Counted from the first letter of the stretch, positions 51,961 to 61,211 are shown. The stretch is 64,000 nucleotides of DNA from Devosia sp. ZB163 (GCF_028613635.1 NZ_JAQRMY010000003.1:322787-386786); one strand, 5' to 3'. The notes: a model not told the origin generated them from the letters alone. Numbers and translations: made by a program.

Positions 51961-52493
51961 CAGTCTTGACTGGCCGGGCATCGGCAGCGGTGAAGGCTAT
52001 GGCCGCCCCGCTGGTCGTCTACATCCCACCAAAGAAGCTGAGCACCGGCTTCTCGGGCTTGGACGGCTCCGGCGCCCTTGGTTCCGTCGCCACCGGCCTC
52101 AGCTGGCAAAGCCCGGGCGCCCTGAGCCTTGACGGCGGGCTGCTGTTCAACATCGACGGTAGTGGGGAGACTTTCGTCGGGGCACGCGTCGGAAGTTCCA
52201 CGCGCTTCTGACCAACATGACAGAACCTCAGTTCGCACCATCATTGAGGGCAAGTCGTCCATCTCCGCTGTGGTGTGGTCGGCTGCGTCGCCTCTCATCT
52301 TGAGTGGTGCATGCCACTGCATATTCGAGCTGCGTAGGTAGGTCAGCAAGGACACGACGCCCCTCGCGCTGCTCCAAGGCGACTGCTGGAGGCCGTCGCT
52401 GCGGCTGGATTGCATCTGGCTTGGGGCAACAGCCGCATCGCTTCCCCCATTGACGCCGTCCTGCCTTGGGGAGTATCTGCCCGTCTCAGGACA

Positions 52494-52511
52494 CCTTGCC
52501 CTAACGCAAGG
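52494..52511 (+). promoter_or_regulatory. Leader hairpin before serC, possible serC RNA motif
   Basis: CCTTGC (52494-52499), loop CCTAAC, GCAAGG (52506-52511), followed by the pyrimidine stretch CTTTCG and a strong GGGAGGG ribosome site 12 bases on. Alphaproteobacteria carry a described structured leader, the serC motif, at this position in front of serC-serA. The fit here is by position and a simple hairpin only; a covariance search would decide. Confidence 0.4.
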
Positions 52512-52533
52512 CTTTCGACCTGGGAGGGTCGCC

Positions 52534-53718
52534 ATGGCTGATATGCCCCTGACTGCGCCGGCAGTGAAACCGGCTAACCCCAATTTTTCGTCGGGCCCCT
52601 GTGCCAAGCGTCCTGGTTGGACGGTGGATGTGCTTGCCAACGCGCTCGTTGGCCGCTCGCACCGCGCCAAGCCGGCAAAGCAGCGCATCGAGAAGGCCAT
52701 CCAGCTCACCCGTGAGCTGCTGGAGGTCCCGGCCGACTATCTGATCGGCATCGTCCCCGCGTCCGATACCGGCGCCGTCGAGATGGCGCTGTGGTCGATG
52801 CTCGGCGCCCGCGGCGTCGACATGCTGGCCTGGGAATCGTTCGGCGAGGGCTGGGTCACCGACGTCCAGAAGCAGCTCAAGCTCGACAACGTCCGCACGC
52901 TCAAGGCTCCGTACGGCGAGCTGCCGGACCTCTCGACCGTCAACTTCGACAACGACGTGGTCTTCACCTGGAACGGCACAACCTCGGGCGTGCGCGTCCC
53001 GAATGCCGACTGGATCCCGGCCGACCGCAAGGGCCTCACCATCTGCGACGCGACTTCGGCCGCCTTCGCGCAGAACCTCGATTTTTCGAAGCTCGATGTC
53101 GTGACCTTCTCCTGGCAGAAGGCGCTCGGCGGTGAAGCCGCTCACGGCGTGCTGATCCTCTCGCCCCGCGCTGTCGAGCGGCTCGAGACCTACAAGCCGG
53201 CCTGGCCGCTGCCCAAGATCTTCCGCATGACCAAGGGCGGCAAGCTCATGGCCGATATCTTCGAGGGCGCCACCATCAACACCGTCTCGATGCTCTGCAT
53301 CGAGGACGCGGTCGATGCGATGGAGTGGGGCAAGACCGTGGGTGGGCTCAAGGGCATGCAGGCCCGGGCCGACGCCAACTACAAGGTGCTGGCCGACTGG
53401 GTCGCCAAGTCCGACTGGGCGGCGTTCCTCGCCAAGAACGAAGCCGAGCGCTCGAACACCTCGATCTGCCTCGTCATCAAGGACCCGGCAATCACGGCGC
53501 TCAGCGACGACGCACAGGCGGCCTTCGCCAAGGCGATCGTCTCCCGCCTCGACAAGGCCGGCGTCGCCTATGACATCGGCGGCTATCGCGATGCTCCGAC
53601 GGGCCTCAGGATCTGGGCCGGCTCCACGGTCGACACCGCGAACCTCGCGGCGCTGACCCCGTGGCTGGACTATGCCTTCGCCGCCGAGAAGGCCGCGCTG
53701 GCGCAGGCCGCCGCCTAA
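52534..53718 (+). CDS. serC: Phosphoserine aminotransferase
   Basis: PLP enzyme of serine (and possibly vitamin B6) biosynthesis converting 3-phosphohydroxypyruvate and glutamate to phosphoserine. 394 residues from ATG 52534. It is the alphaproteobacterial type: [96 protein letters not shown] with the PLP Lys in WQKALGG, and the [10 protein letters not shown] and [11 protein letters not shown] blocks. The serA gene follows after 98 bases with a hairpin between, giving the classical pair. Confidence 0.96.
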   Translation: MADMPLTAPAVKPANPNFSSGPCAKRPGWTVDVLANALVGRSHRAKPAKQRIEKAIQLTRELLEVPADYLIGIVPASDTGAVEMALWSMLGARGVDMLAWESFGEGWVTDVQKQLKLDNVRTLKAPYGELPDLSTVNFDNDVVFTWNGTTSGVRVPNADWIPADRKGLTICDATSAAFAQNLDFSKLDVVTFSWQKALGGEAAHGVLILSPRAVERLETYKPAWPLPKIFRMTKGGKLMADIFEGATINTVSMLCIEDAVDAMEWGKTVGGLKGMQARADANYKVLADWVAKSDWAAFLAKNEAERSNTSICLVIKDPAITALSDDAQAAFAKAIVSRLDKAGVAYDIGGYRDAPTGLRIWAGSTVDTANLAALTPWLDYAFAAEKAALAQAAA

Positions 53719-53731
53719 GCATCGATGCTTC

Positions 53732-53752
53732 AGCCGCCCCGGTGGGGCGGCT
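53732..53752 (+). terminator. Stem-loop between serC and serA
   Basis: AGCCGCCCC (53732-53740), 3-base loop, GGGGCGGCT (53744-53752), then TCTTCCCC. A stable 9-base stem with a weak pyrimidine tail, so a partial terminator is likely; serA then gets read-through or its own promoter. Confidence 0.65.
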
Positions 53753-53816
53753 TCTTCCCCCACAGTTTCATGCGGTCTGAGGCCAAGCCCGGAGCCGCAA
53801 CATCATGGAGGGCGAC

Positions 53817-55403
53817 ATGCCCAAGGTTCTCGTTTCGGACAAGCTGTCGAAGACCGCCGTCCAGATCTTCAAGGACAACAATATCGACGTCGACTACCTG
53901 CCCGATCTCGGCAAGGACAAGGACAAGCTGTTCGAGGTCATCGGCCAGTATGACGGCCTCGCGATCCGCTCGGCCACCAAGGTCACCGAGAAGATTCTCA
54001 GCGCTGCCAAGAACCTGAAGGTCATCGGCCGCGCCGGCATCGGCGTCGACAATGTCGATATCCCGGCCGCCACCAAGGCCGGCATCATCGTGATGAACAC
54101 GCCGTTCGGCAACTCGATCACCACGGCCGAGCACGCCATTGCCATGATGATGGCGCTGGCCCGCCAGCTCCCCGAAGCCGACGCCTCGACCAAGGCGTCG
54201 AAGTGGGAAAAGAACCGCTTCATGGGCGTCGAGGTCACCAACAAGACTCTCGGCCTCATCGGCGCCGGCAATATCGGCTCGATCGTCGCCGACCGGGCGC
54301 AGGGCCTCAAGATGAAGGTCGTGGCGTTCGATCCGTTCCTGACGCCCGAGCGCGCCCAGGCGATCGGCGTGGAGAAGGTCGACCTCGACGAGCTCTTGAA
54401 GCGCGCCGACTTCATCACGCTGCACACGCCGCTGATCGATGCGACCCGCAACATCATCAATGCCGACGCCATCGCCAAGATGAAGGACGGCGTGCGCATC
54501 ATCAACTGCGCCCGCGGTGGCCTCGTCGACGAAGCGGCGCTCTACGATGCGCTGAAGTCGGGCAAGGTCGCGGGCGCGGCGTTCGACGTCTTCGTCGAGG
54601 AACCGGCTGAGAACAACCCGCTGTTCGAGCTCGCCAACTTCATCGCCACCCCGCACCTCGGCGCCTCGACCACCGAAGCGCAGGAGAACGTGGCGCTGCA
54701 GGTAGCCGAGCAGATTTCGGCCTATCTCAACACCGGCGAGATCACCAACGCGCTGAACTTCCCCTCGATCACCGCCGAGGAAGCGCCGCGCCTCACCCCG
54801 TGGGTGCGCCTCGCCGAAGCGCTGGGCTCGTTCGCCGGCCAGCTGACCGAGACCTCGATCAAGGGTATCCGGATCGAGTACGAGGGCAATGTCGCCGCGC
54901 TCAACACCAAGCCGATGACGGCGGCCGCGATCAACGGCGTGCTGAAGCCGCAGGTGGCCGAGGTGAACATGGTTTCGGCCCCGCAGATCGCCAAGGATCG
55001 CGGCATCAATGTCGAGATCATCACCCGCGACCAGCAGGGCGCCTATGAAGGCTACATCCGCCTCACGGTGATCACCGAGCGGCAGGAGCGGGGCCTTGCC
55101 GGCACGATCTTTGCCAACGGCAAGCCGCGCATCATCCAGGTCAAGGGCATCAACATGGATGCCGAGCTGACCCCGGCGATGCTCTACGTCACCAACGAGG
55201 ACAAGCCGGGCCATATCGGCCGCCTCGGCACTCTGCTCGGCAACCTCGGCATCAACATCGCCAACTTCAACCTCGGCCGGGCCGAGGTGGGTGGCGATGC
55301 CATCGCGCTGCTCTCGATCGACGGTTCGGTCACGGCCGATCAGCTCAACGAGATCGCGGCCCTGCCCGGCGTGCGCCAGGCCAAGGCACTGGCTTTCCAG
55401 TAA
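53817..55403 (+). CDS. serA: D-3-phosphoglycerate dehydrogenase
   Basis: First enzyme of serine biosynthesis, oxidising 3-phosphoglycerate with NAD. 528 residues from ATG 53817, which lies 5 bases after GGAGGG; an in-frame ATG 12 bases earlier is less likely. The substrate/NAD region has GRAGIGVDNVDIPAATKAGI, GLIGAGNIGSIVADRAQGL, INCARGGLVDEAALYDAL, and catalytic His in ATPHLGASTTEAQENVA. The long type follows, with the intervening ASB domain and a C-terminal ACT domain (MLYVTNEDKPGHIGRLGTLLGNLGINIANFNLGR) for serine feedback. Confidence 0.97.
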   Translation: MPKVLVSDKLSKTAVQIFKDNNIDVDYLPDLGKDKDKLFEVIGQYDGLAIRSATKVTEKILSAAKNLKVIGRAGIGVDNVDIPAATKAGIIVMNTPFGNSITTAEHAIAMMMALARQLPEADASTKASKWEKNRFMGVEVTNKTLGLIGAGNIGSIVADRAQGLKMKVVAFDPFLTPERAQAIGVEKVDLDELLKRADFITLHTPLIDATRNIINADAIAKMKDGVRIINCARGGLVDEAALYDALKSGKVAGAAFDVFVEEPAENNPLFELANFIATPHLGASTTEAQENVALQVAEQISAYLNTGEITNALNFPSITAEEAPRLTPWVRLAEALGSFAGQLTETSIKGIRIEYEGNVAALNTKPMTAAAINGVLKPQVAEVNMVSAPQIAKDRGINVEIITRDQQGAYEGYIRLTVITERQERGLAGTIFANGKPRIIQVKGINMDAELTPAMLYVTNEDKPGHIGRLGTLLGNLGINIANFNLGRAEVGGDAIALLSIDGSVTADQLNEIAALPGVRQAKALAFQ

Positions 55404-55409
55404 GCGAAC

Positions 55410-55440
55410 GAGGCGCCGGCAGCAGCAATGCCGGCGCCTC
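55410..55440 (+). terminator. Intrinsic-type terminator after serA
   Basis: A perfect 11-base stem, GAGGCGCCGGC (55410-55420) with GCCGGCGCCTC (55430-55440), loop of 9, followed by TTCTCCTCTC. Strong hairpin with a modest pyrimidine tail, right behind serA. Confidence 0.75.
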
Positions 55441-55513
55441 TTCTCCTCTCGGGCAGGCTGGACGCTCGTCACGATCCCAGCGCGATTATGAGGTCCCCCG
55501 CCCAAGGGGAAAC

Positions 55514-55900
55514 TCAGGCCGTGGTGCGCAGGCCGATCCTGCCGAGGCCGATCCACTGCATGGCTGCCAGCGCAGCCACCGCGACAGCCTGGACGATGAC
55601 GAAGCCGACTCCGAACATGGTGAGAGGCAGCACGCCTGGCACCAGCACAATGGCACTGCCGATCACCCACACGCAGTTGATCAGGACGATCAGCATGGTG
55701 GGCCCGCGCGGCGTCTCGCGCTGAGCGGCAACCCAGGCAATGAAAGCGCCAAGTGCCAGCAGGAACAGCCCGAGAGGCATAGATATGGCGGCTGGGATGC
55801 CTGTGAGGCTGGCGACGAGTTCGCCGCCGGCGACAAGCAGCAGCCCGCCGGCAAGGCCTCCTGCAGCATCCACGACAAGGGCGAGGCGGGTGAGGTTCAT
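55514..55900 (-). CDS. Small four-helix membrane protein, unknown function
   Basis: 128 residues from ATG 55900 (ribosome site GGAGAA); the longer frame to 56053 crosses the divergent promoter and is not used. Four hydrophobic segments: LALVVDAAGGLAGGLLLVAGG, ISMPLGLFLLALGAFIAWVA, MLIVLINCVWVIGSAIVLV and FGVGFVIVQAVAVAALAAM. No enzymatic motif. It is divergent from an XRE regulator 115 bases away, so probably its target. Such small proteins are common in Rhizobiales; function unknown. Confidence 0.8.
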   Translation of the reverse strand: MNLTRLALVVDAAGGLAGGLLLVAGGELVASLTGIPAAISMPLGLFLLALGAFIAWVAAQRETPRGPTMLIVLINCVWVIGSAIVLVPGVLPLTMFGVGFVIVQAVAVAALAAMQWIGLGRIGLRTTA

Positions 55901-56015
55901 TTCATTTCTCCGTCGGGTTCGTGATTGACGGCGACACATTTCTACCTCCCGCTTCCTCGTCTCAACTAACGCAGAGGTAATTGAACCGGCGGTGCGACCG
56001 GATAGGGTTCGGCTC

Positions 56016-56822
56016 ATGACACATGCACAGGCCACAGCCTCCGACCGCTCCATCGGCGACTACATCCGCGACTGGCGGCAGCACCGGCGCTTCAGTCAGC
56101 TGGCGCTGGCACTCGAGATCGAGCTTAGCCAGAAGCACCTGAGCTTTATCGAAAGCGGCCGATCGATCCCGAGCCGCGAGGTGGTGCTGCGCATCGCCTC
56201 GGGCCTGTCGGTCCCGCTGCGCATACGCAACCTGATGCTGCTCGCCGCGGGCTACGCTCCCGTCTATCCCGAGCGGCGGCTCGATCACCCCGATCTCGCC
56301 CCGGCACGCGCCGCAGTCGACCTGGTGCTGAAGGCGTATGAGCCGTACCTGGCGATCGCCGTCGATCGCAGCTGGAACCTGGTGTCGGCGAACGCGGCGG
56401 TGGCGCCGTTTCTTGCGCAGGTCACCAATCCCGAGCTGCTGCAGGAGCCGATAAACGTACTTCGCCTCAGCCTTCATCCGGAGGGTCTGGGCCGGTTGAT
56501 CGTCAACTACGACGAGTGGGCACGCGACCTGTTGCGGCGGGTTGCGGCACAACTCGAAGCAAGCGGCGATCCGGCGATCGCCGATCTGCTCGGCGAATTG
56601 CGCGATCTCTCCGGCATTGCCGCCGGCCATGAGGGTCGCGACGAGCATGGCGGCGTGTTCGTGCCGATGAAGGTGCGGTTCGGCGACGCGATCGCGAGCT
56701 TCATCTCCACCACGACCGTGTTCGGCACGCCCACCGAGATCACCCTCAGCGAGCTGGTGATCGAGGCGTTCCTCCCGGCGGATGCAGAGACGGCGGCGTT
56801 GCTAGCGGCAGTGGCGGGGTGA
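56016..56822 (+). CDS. XRE-family regulator with MmyB-like ligand domain
   Basis: 268 residues from ATG 56016. Helix-turn-helix YIRDWRQHRRFSQLALALEIELSQKHLSFIESGRSIPSREVVLRIA, followed by the MmyB-type PAS-like domain: VLKAYEPYLAIAVDRSWNLVSANAAVAPFL, NVLRLSLHPEGLGRLIVNYDEWARDLLRRVAAQL, and the end GTPTEITLSELVIEAFLPAD. This group in actinobacteria and alphaproteobacteria controls neighbouring, often divergent genes. The likely target is the small membrane protein. Confidence 0.88.
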   Translation: MTHAQATASDRSIGDYIRDWRQHRRFSQLALALEIELSQKHLSFIESGRSIPSREVVLRIASGLSVPLRIRNLMLLAAGYAPVYPERRLDHPDLAPARAAVDLVLKAYEPYLAIAVDRSWNLVSANAAVAPFLAQVTNPELLQEPINVLRLSLHPEGLGRLIVNYDEWARDLLRRVAAQLEASGDPAIADLLGELRDLSGIAAGHEGRDEHGGVFVPMKVRFGDAIASFISTTTVFGTPTEITLSELVIEAFLPADAETAALLAAVAG

Positions 56823-56859
56823 TCAGGTTGCAGCATTCGGGCAGTGGCCACCCCCACCC

Positions 56860-57312
56860 TTACGCCGGCTTCCACTCGTAGTAAGCGATCGGATCACCGA
56901 AGATCGGGTGGAGTTCGTCCCGCAGGTGCATCAGCCCGTGCTTCTCGTAGAACCGTCGCGCCGGCATGTTGCCGGTGCGGGTGAACAGCGCGAAGCCGCC
57001 GGGCATCTGGGCCTTGGCGGCATCGAGCAGGACGAGGCCGAGGCCCATGCCGCGCGCTTCGGGATGCATGAACAACTGGTCGAGAACGCCGGCCGCCGGC
57101 TTGATGGCCAGGAAGCCGATGAGTTCCGCGCCGGCTAAAGCCACCGTCACCTGCCACCCGGCCTCGATCTCGACATCCACCCGTGCCCTCAACCGGTCGA
57201 GTGTCGGCATCGCAGCCGGGCCGACCCCCGGCAAGCTGGCACTCATGTGCCAGATCGCAGCGATCGCGTCGTAGTCGGTCGGTGTCGCCGGACGGAGCAG
57301 GATCTCAGTCAT
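56860..57312 (-). CDS. GNAT-family N-acetyltransferase
   Basis: 150 residues from ATG 57312, overlapping the upstream transporter stop by 4 bases. MTEILLRPATPTDYDAIAAIW, then a typical acetyl-CoA loop region LFMHPEARGMGLGLVLLDAAKAQMPGGFALFTRTGNMPARRFYEKHGL (R-x-x-G-x-G/A as ARGMGLG). The substrate cannot be read. Coupled with a DMT exporter, acetylation of an amino acid or amine is one possibility. Confidence 0.85.
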   Translation of the reverse strand: MTEILLRPATPTDYDAIAAIWHMSASLPGVGPAAMPTLDRLRARVDVEIEAGWQVTVALAGAELIGFLAIKPAAGVLDQLFMHPEARGMGLGLVLLDAAKAQMPGGFALFTRTGNMPARRFYEKHGLMHLRDELHPIFGDPIAYYEWKPA

Positions 57313-58256
57313 GCTGCGCGCCGTGCGCTCCACTCGGCCAGCACGATGCCGGCGGCGACCATTATCGCGGCAACGAGGTGGAAGGGCTGCAGCGCTTCGC
57401 CGAGCACGATCACCGATCCGACCGTGCCGAACAGCGGGATCAGGTTGACGAACAGGCTGGCGCGGTTGGAGCCGATCAGTTCGACGCCGCGGACATAGAG
57501 CATCTGCGAGATCACCGAGGGGAAGATCACCGTGTAGGCGGCAATCATCCAGCCCTGCATGTCGATGGCGGCGAGGTTGGCGGGGAGGTTCGCCGTGCCG
57601 TTGCCGAGTGTCCCCTGGTAGGCGAGCGAAGCGATGATCGCGCCGGTGCAGGTCGCGGCGAGAAAGCTCATCCAGTGGGTCTGTGGCCTCCAGCGCAGCG
57701 CGATCGAATAAATGGCGTAGGCGAAGCATGCGAGGATCACGAGGAGATCGCCGAAGTTCACCTCGAGCGTCAGTATGCGGCTGAGGTCGCCATGTGTCGC
57801 GATGATCGCAACGCCCAGAATGGTGACAAGAACGCCCAGCAACTGCAGGCTGCTGACGCGCGTGCGGAACAGCGCGAAGTTGAGGATGATGACGAAGATG
57901 TTGACCGCCACCTGCTCGAGCGAGGTGTTGACGCCCGACGTGTAGTAGGCGGCGACGTAGACGAGCACGTTGAAGGTGGCAAAGCCGACGGCGCCATAGA
58001 AGAGATAGAGCCACCACTTGGCGCGGATCACCGGCCAGTCGCGCTTCAGCGGTCCGATGGCGAAGGGCAGTACCAGCAGCAGCGCGCCGGTCCAGCGCAG
58101 GATCATCAGCGAGTGCGCATCGATGTGCCCGACGGCCAGCTTGCCGGCGACGACATTGCCGCCCCAGAAAAGGGTAGTGAGGACGAGGATGAGGTAGGGC
58201 CGGTCCATCAGCGCAAGCGAGGACTGCGCCGGAGCGGGGGAGGTGGTCATTGGCAT
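57309..58256 (-). CDS. EamA/DMT-family transporter
   Basis: 315 residues with ten predicted membrane segments in two EamA repeats: LVLTTLFWGGNVVAGKLAVG, MILRWTGALLLVLPFAI, and the second repeat DLLVILACFAYAIYSIALRWR with PSVISQMLYVRGVELIGSNRASLFVNLIPLFGTVGSVIVLGE and FHLVAAIMVAAGIVLAEW. An export carrier for metabolites or amino acids in the drug/metabolite transporter superfamily. The downstream GNAT gene overlaps by 4 bases, so the two are translated together. Confidence 0.9.
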   Translation of the reverse strand: MPMTTSPAPAQSSLALMDRPYLILVLTTLFWGGNVVAGKLAVGHIDAHSLMILRWTGALLLVLPFAIGPLKRDWPVIRAKWWLYLFYGAVGFATFNVLVYVAAYYTSGVNTSLEQVAVNIFVIILNFALFRTRVSSLQLLGVLVTILGVAIIATHGDLSRILTLEVNFGDLLVILACFAYAIYSIALRWRPQTHWMSFLAATCTGAIIASLAYQGTLGNGTANLPANLAAIDMQGWMIAAYTVIFPSVISQMLYVRGVELIGSNRASLFVNLIPLFGTVGSVIVLGEALQPFHLVAAIMVAAGIVLAEWSARRAA

Positions 58257-58337
58257 CGTCTGGTATGAGGCCAGCCGCCACCGAAGCGGCGGCCGATCGA
58301 AAGCGCGACCTTATTCAGGCCGATCGGGTTCCGCCAG

Positions 58338-59711
58338 TCAGGCCGGTGGGATGTTCTGGTTCAGCCTGAACAGGTTCTGAGGGTCATACTGGCGCTTGAC
58401 CTGTCTGAGCCGGTCCCATGTCGCACCGGGATAGGCGGCGCGAACGCGTTCCGGACCTTCGTCGCCGACGAAGTTCACGTACACACCGTCATCGCCCTGG
58501 TGCAGCGCCTCGGCGAAGTCGCCGACCCAGCGCTGCTTGACCGGTTTGTCGGCCTCGCCGGCATAGAAGGCCGCAACGTTGATCATGATCGGGCTCTTGC
58601 GGTGGGCGTAGGCCGTCGCGTCGGGGGAGACGCGGCTGAGGGCGCCGCCGAGCACCCGGATCTGGCAGACGCGGAGCGGCGCGTCCGACTCCTCGAGATA
58701 GCCGATGATCGTCTGCGCCTCGTCGCGGCCGATCTGCCTCGTCATCAGGTTCAGCGACACCGCCGTCGGGTGGTAGTCCGGGTCCTCCGGCGGATACATG
58801 CCGGCATAAGGCCCTGGCTTCACGAAGTCGGCGATCGGCGTCGCGAGGGCGCGGAACGGGGCGAGGGCGCGCTGGGCCGCGTCGTCGTCGCCGGCAAAGG
58901 CCATCATCCCCATGATCACCATCTTGCCGTGCGCCTCGGCGGGCAGGAACGGCATGGGTGGCGCGGGCATGACATTGGCGATGGTCGACAACTCCTCGGG
59001 GGCCTCGGCCGCCGCCTTGGCGAAGCCGGCGATGGTCTCCGGAGTTGCAGGTAGCAGCAGCATGCCACCGGTGAAGGCCGGGAGCGGGTGGAGCCTGAAC
59101 TGCAGCTTCGTCACCACGCCGAAGTTGCCACCGCCACCGCGCAGCGCCCAGAACAGGTCCGGGTGGCTGGCTTCGTCGACCAGCAGCACCTCGCCGTTCG
59201 CGGTGACGATCTCCACCGCAAGCAGGGAGTCGATCGAAAGACCGTGCTTGCGGGAGAGGTAGCCGACACCCCCGCCCAGCGTGATGCCGCTGAGGCCTAC
59301 GGTTCCGGCATCGCCGAAGCCGACGATGAGCTGGTGTTCGGCAAGGGCCTCGGTGAGTTCGACCGCCGTAGTGCCGGCCCCCGCCCATACGGTCCGTGCG
59401 GCTGGGTCGATGTCGATGCTCTTGAGGTTGCGCACATCGATGACGAGGCCGCCATCGGTGGTCGAGTGGCCGGCGGCGCTGTGGCCGCCGCTGCGGACAG
59501 CGAGTTCGAGCCCGTTGTCGCGGGCGTGGGCAATCGCTGCGATGACATCGTCGGTGTCGGCAACCCGCAGGATTGCGGCGGGGCGCTTGTCGAGGCCGCC
59601 GTACAAGACGGTCCGGGTTTTTTCGTAGTCCGGATGATCGGGTGCAATCACGGCGCCGGTGATGTCGGCAGGTAGTCGGGTGGTGGTCGCGGCAGTCGAG
59701 GTGAGGGGCAT
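58338..59711 (-). CDS. FAD-binding oxidoreductase, berberine-bridge type
   Basis: 457 residues of the VAO/PCMH flavoprotein fold. FAD domain: AVRSGGHSAAGHSTTDGGLVIDVRNL with the His that binds FAD covalently, VGFGDAGTVGLSGITLGGGVGYLSRKHGLSID, and ALRGGGGNFGVVTKLQFRLHPL. The C-terminal BBE motif is YVNFVGDEGPERVRAAYPGATWDRLRQVKRQYDPQNLFRLNQNI. The second covalent Cys of bicovalent oxidases is absent (GDAGTVG in that loop), so single His linkage is expected. No signal peptide. It is divergent from an Rrf2 regulator across a palindrome; sugar or phenolic substrates are family possibilities. Confidence 0.88.
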   Translation of the reverse strand: MPLTSTAATTTRLPADITGAVIAPDHPDYEKTRTVLYGGLDKRPAAILRVADTDDVIAAIAHARDNGLELAVRSGGHSAAGHSTTDGGLVIDVRNLKSIDIDPAARTVWAGAGTTAVELTEALAEHQLIVGFGDAGTVGLSGITLGGGVGYLSRKHGLSIDSLLAVEIVTANGEVLLVDEASHPDLFWALRGGGGNFGVVTKLQFRLHPLPAFTGGMLLLPATPETIAGFAKAAAEAPEELSTIANVMPAPPMPFLPAEAHGKMVIMGMMAFAGDDDAAQRALAPFRALATPIADFVKPGPYAGMYPPEDPDYHPTAVSLNLMTRQIGRDEAQTIIGYLEESDAPLRVCQIRVLGGALSRVSPDATAYAHRKSPIMINVAAFYAGEADKPVKQRWVGDFAEALHQGDDGVYVNFVGDEGPERVRAAYPGATWDRLRQVKRQYDPQNLFRLNQNIPPA

Positions 59712-59805
59712 AGGAATAGCCTTGGTTCTCGGGTTGTCGCGCTGGGCTGCGGTAACATGGGTGTGACCATGTGTGATTTCAATGCGTGCGTCTTGACCTG
59801 CGATG

Positions 59806-59834
59806 TTTCACGTAACATATGAAGTTACATGAAA
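59806..59834. promoter_or_regulatory. Rrf2-type operator overlapping the regulator start
   Basis: TTTCACGTAAC (59806-59816) and GTTACATGAAA (59824-59834) form inverted arms of 11 bases with one mismatch and a 7-base centre. The right arm covers the ATG of the Rrf2 gene. A TTGACC at 59793 fits a -35. Autoregulation, and control of the divergent oxidase, is likely. Confidence 0.6.
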
Positions 59835-60275
59835 CGAGACAGCCGCCTTTCCACCGTCCTCCACGTCCTCCTGCACATGGCCGATCCAAGCGGTCCGGTG
59901 CGGTCCGATGTCATGGCCAGGGCGGCGAACACCAATCCGGTGGTCATCCGCCGCACCATGGCCGGCCTCAAGCAAGCGGGCTTCGTGCGCTCGGAGAAGG
60001 GCCATGGTGGTGGTTGGGAGCTCAACTGCGACCTCGACAAGGTGACCTTGCGCGACATCTACCTCGCGCTGGGTTCGCCCACGTTGCTCGCCATGGGCAA
60101 CCGCACGGAGTCGCCGGGCTGTCTCGTCGAGCAGGCCGTCAACCGCGCGCTGGGCCAAACCTTCGATGAGGCCGAGGCCCTGATCCTCGAACGCTTCGGC
60201 GGGGTGACCCTGGCCCAGCTGGCAGCCGATATCCGCGGCAACCACAAGCACCAGGAACACACACATGCTTCATGA
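59829..60275 (+). CDS. Rrf2-family transcriptional regulator
   Basis: 148 residues. Winged helix MKRDSRLSTVLHVLLHMADP followed by RSDVMARAANTNPVVIRRTMAGLKQAGFVRSEKGHGGGWELNCDLDKVTLRDIYLALG, the Rrf2 pattern. Only one Cys lies in the region that carries three cluster ligands in IscR/NsrR (SPGCLVEQA), so an iron-sulfur cluster is not expected; this fits the YwnA/CymR-like redox or ligand sensing branch. The reductase gene starts inside its end (11-base overlap). Confidence 0.88.
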   Translation: MKRDSRLSTVLHVLLHMADPSGPVRSDVMARAANTNPVVIRRTMAGLKQAGFVRSEKGHGGGWELNCDLDKVTLRDIYLALGSPTLLAMGNRTESPGCLVEQAVNRALGQTFDEAEALILERFGGVTLAQLAADIRGNHKHQEHTHAS

Positions 60276-61155
60276 CGCCATCGTCATCGGCGGCAGCTTC
60301 GCCGGCCTCTCCGCCGCAACCTACATCGCCCGCGGACGACGGACGGTCGCCATCATCGACACCGGATTGCCGCGCAACCGGTTCGCTGCCCACTCACACG
60401 GCTTCCTCGGGCAGGACGGCAGCGAGCCGGGCGCCATCCTTGTCACGGCGCGGGCGCAGGTCGAAGCCTATCCGACCGTCAGCTTCATCAGCGGCGAGGC
60501 CATCTCCGTTTCAGGCGCGCGCGACGGCTTCGTCGTGAAGCTCGCCGACGGCACCGAGGTGGAAGGTCGGCGCATCGTTCTCGCCTTCGGCGTCTCCGAC
60601 AGCCTGCCGGACCTGCCGGGTCTCCGCGAGCGCTGGGGCAACTCGGTGATCCACTGCCCCTATTGCCACGGCTTCGAGTTCAGCGGGCAGCAACTGGGCG
60701 TCCTCAACATGCACCCGCGCTCGAGCCATCAGGTGCAGTTGATCTCCGAATGGGGCCCGACGACGTTCTATCTCAACGGGGGCGAGATCGCCGACGATGC
60801 CCGCGGGGAACTCGAAAAGCGCGGCGTCGCGATCGAGTCGCGTCCCGTCACCGCACTCCACGGCGAGGGCAAGAGCCTCTCCGCCATCGAGTTCGCCGAC
60901 GGCACGGAGCGGGCGATCGATGCGCTCTATATCGGCGCACCGACGCGCCTCAACAGCTCGATCGCAGCCGAACTCGGATGCGCGATGGAGGAGGGGCAGG
61001 TCGGCCCGTTCATCAGGACCGATGGCATGAAGATGACCAGCGTGCCGGGCGTCTACGCCGCCGGCGACATCACACGGGCCATGCACAATGTCACATTTGC
61101 GGCATCAGACGGAGTAATGGCGGGCGTCGCAGTGCACGCGTCCTTGATCTTCTAA
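60265..61155 (+). CDS. Thioredoxin reductase-like FAD oxidoreductase
   Basis: 296 residues. FAD site DAIVIGGSFAGLSAATYIARG, redox pair in HCPYCHGFEFSG (Cys-X-X-Cys), and C-terminal FAD motif VPGVYAAGDITRAMHNVTFAASDGVMAG. The second nucleotide-binding region, expected to be GxGxxA for NADPH, reads LGVLNMHPRSSHQVQLI, so NADPH binding is doubtful. Proteins of this kind include O2-using dithiol oxidases (GliT/HlmI class) and diflavin disulfide oxidoreductases. Co-transcribed with its Rrf2 regulator; role in thiol stress is probable. Confidence 0.85.
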   Translation: MLHDAIVIGGSFAGLSAATYIARGRRTVAIIDTGLPRNRFAAHSHGFLGQDGSEPGAILVTARAQVEAYPTVSFISGEAISVSGARDGFVVKLADGTEVEGRRIVLAFGVSDSLPDLPGLRERWGNSVIHCPYCHGFEFSGQQLGVLNMHPRSSHQVQLISEWGPTTFYLNGGEIADDARGELEKRGVAIESRPVTALHGEGKSLSAIEFADGTERAIDALYIGAPTRLNSSIAAELGCAMEEGQVGPFIRTDGMKMTSVPGVYAAGDITRAMHNVTFAASDGVMAGVAVHASLIF

Positions 61156-61211
61156 GTGCCGGGCTGCGACGCATCGGCGTTTGTCATTCGCCCCCCTTTG
61201 CTCTAAAGCAC

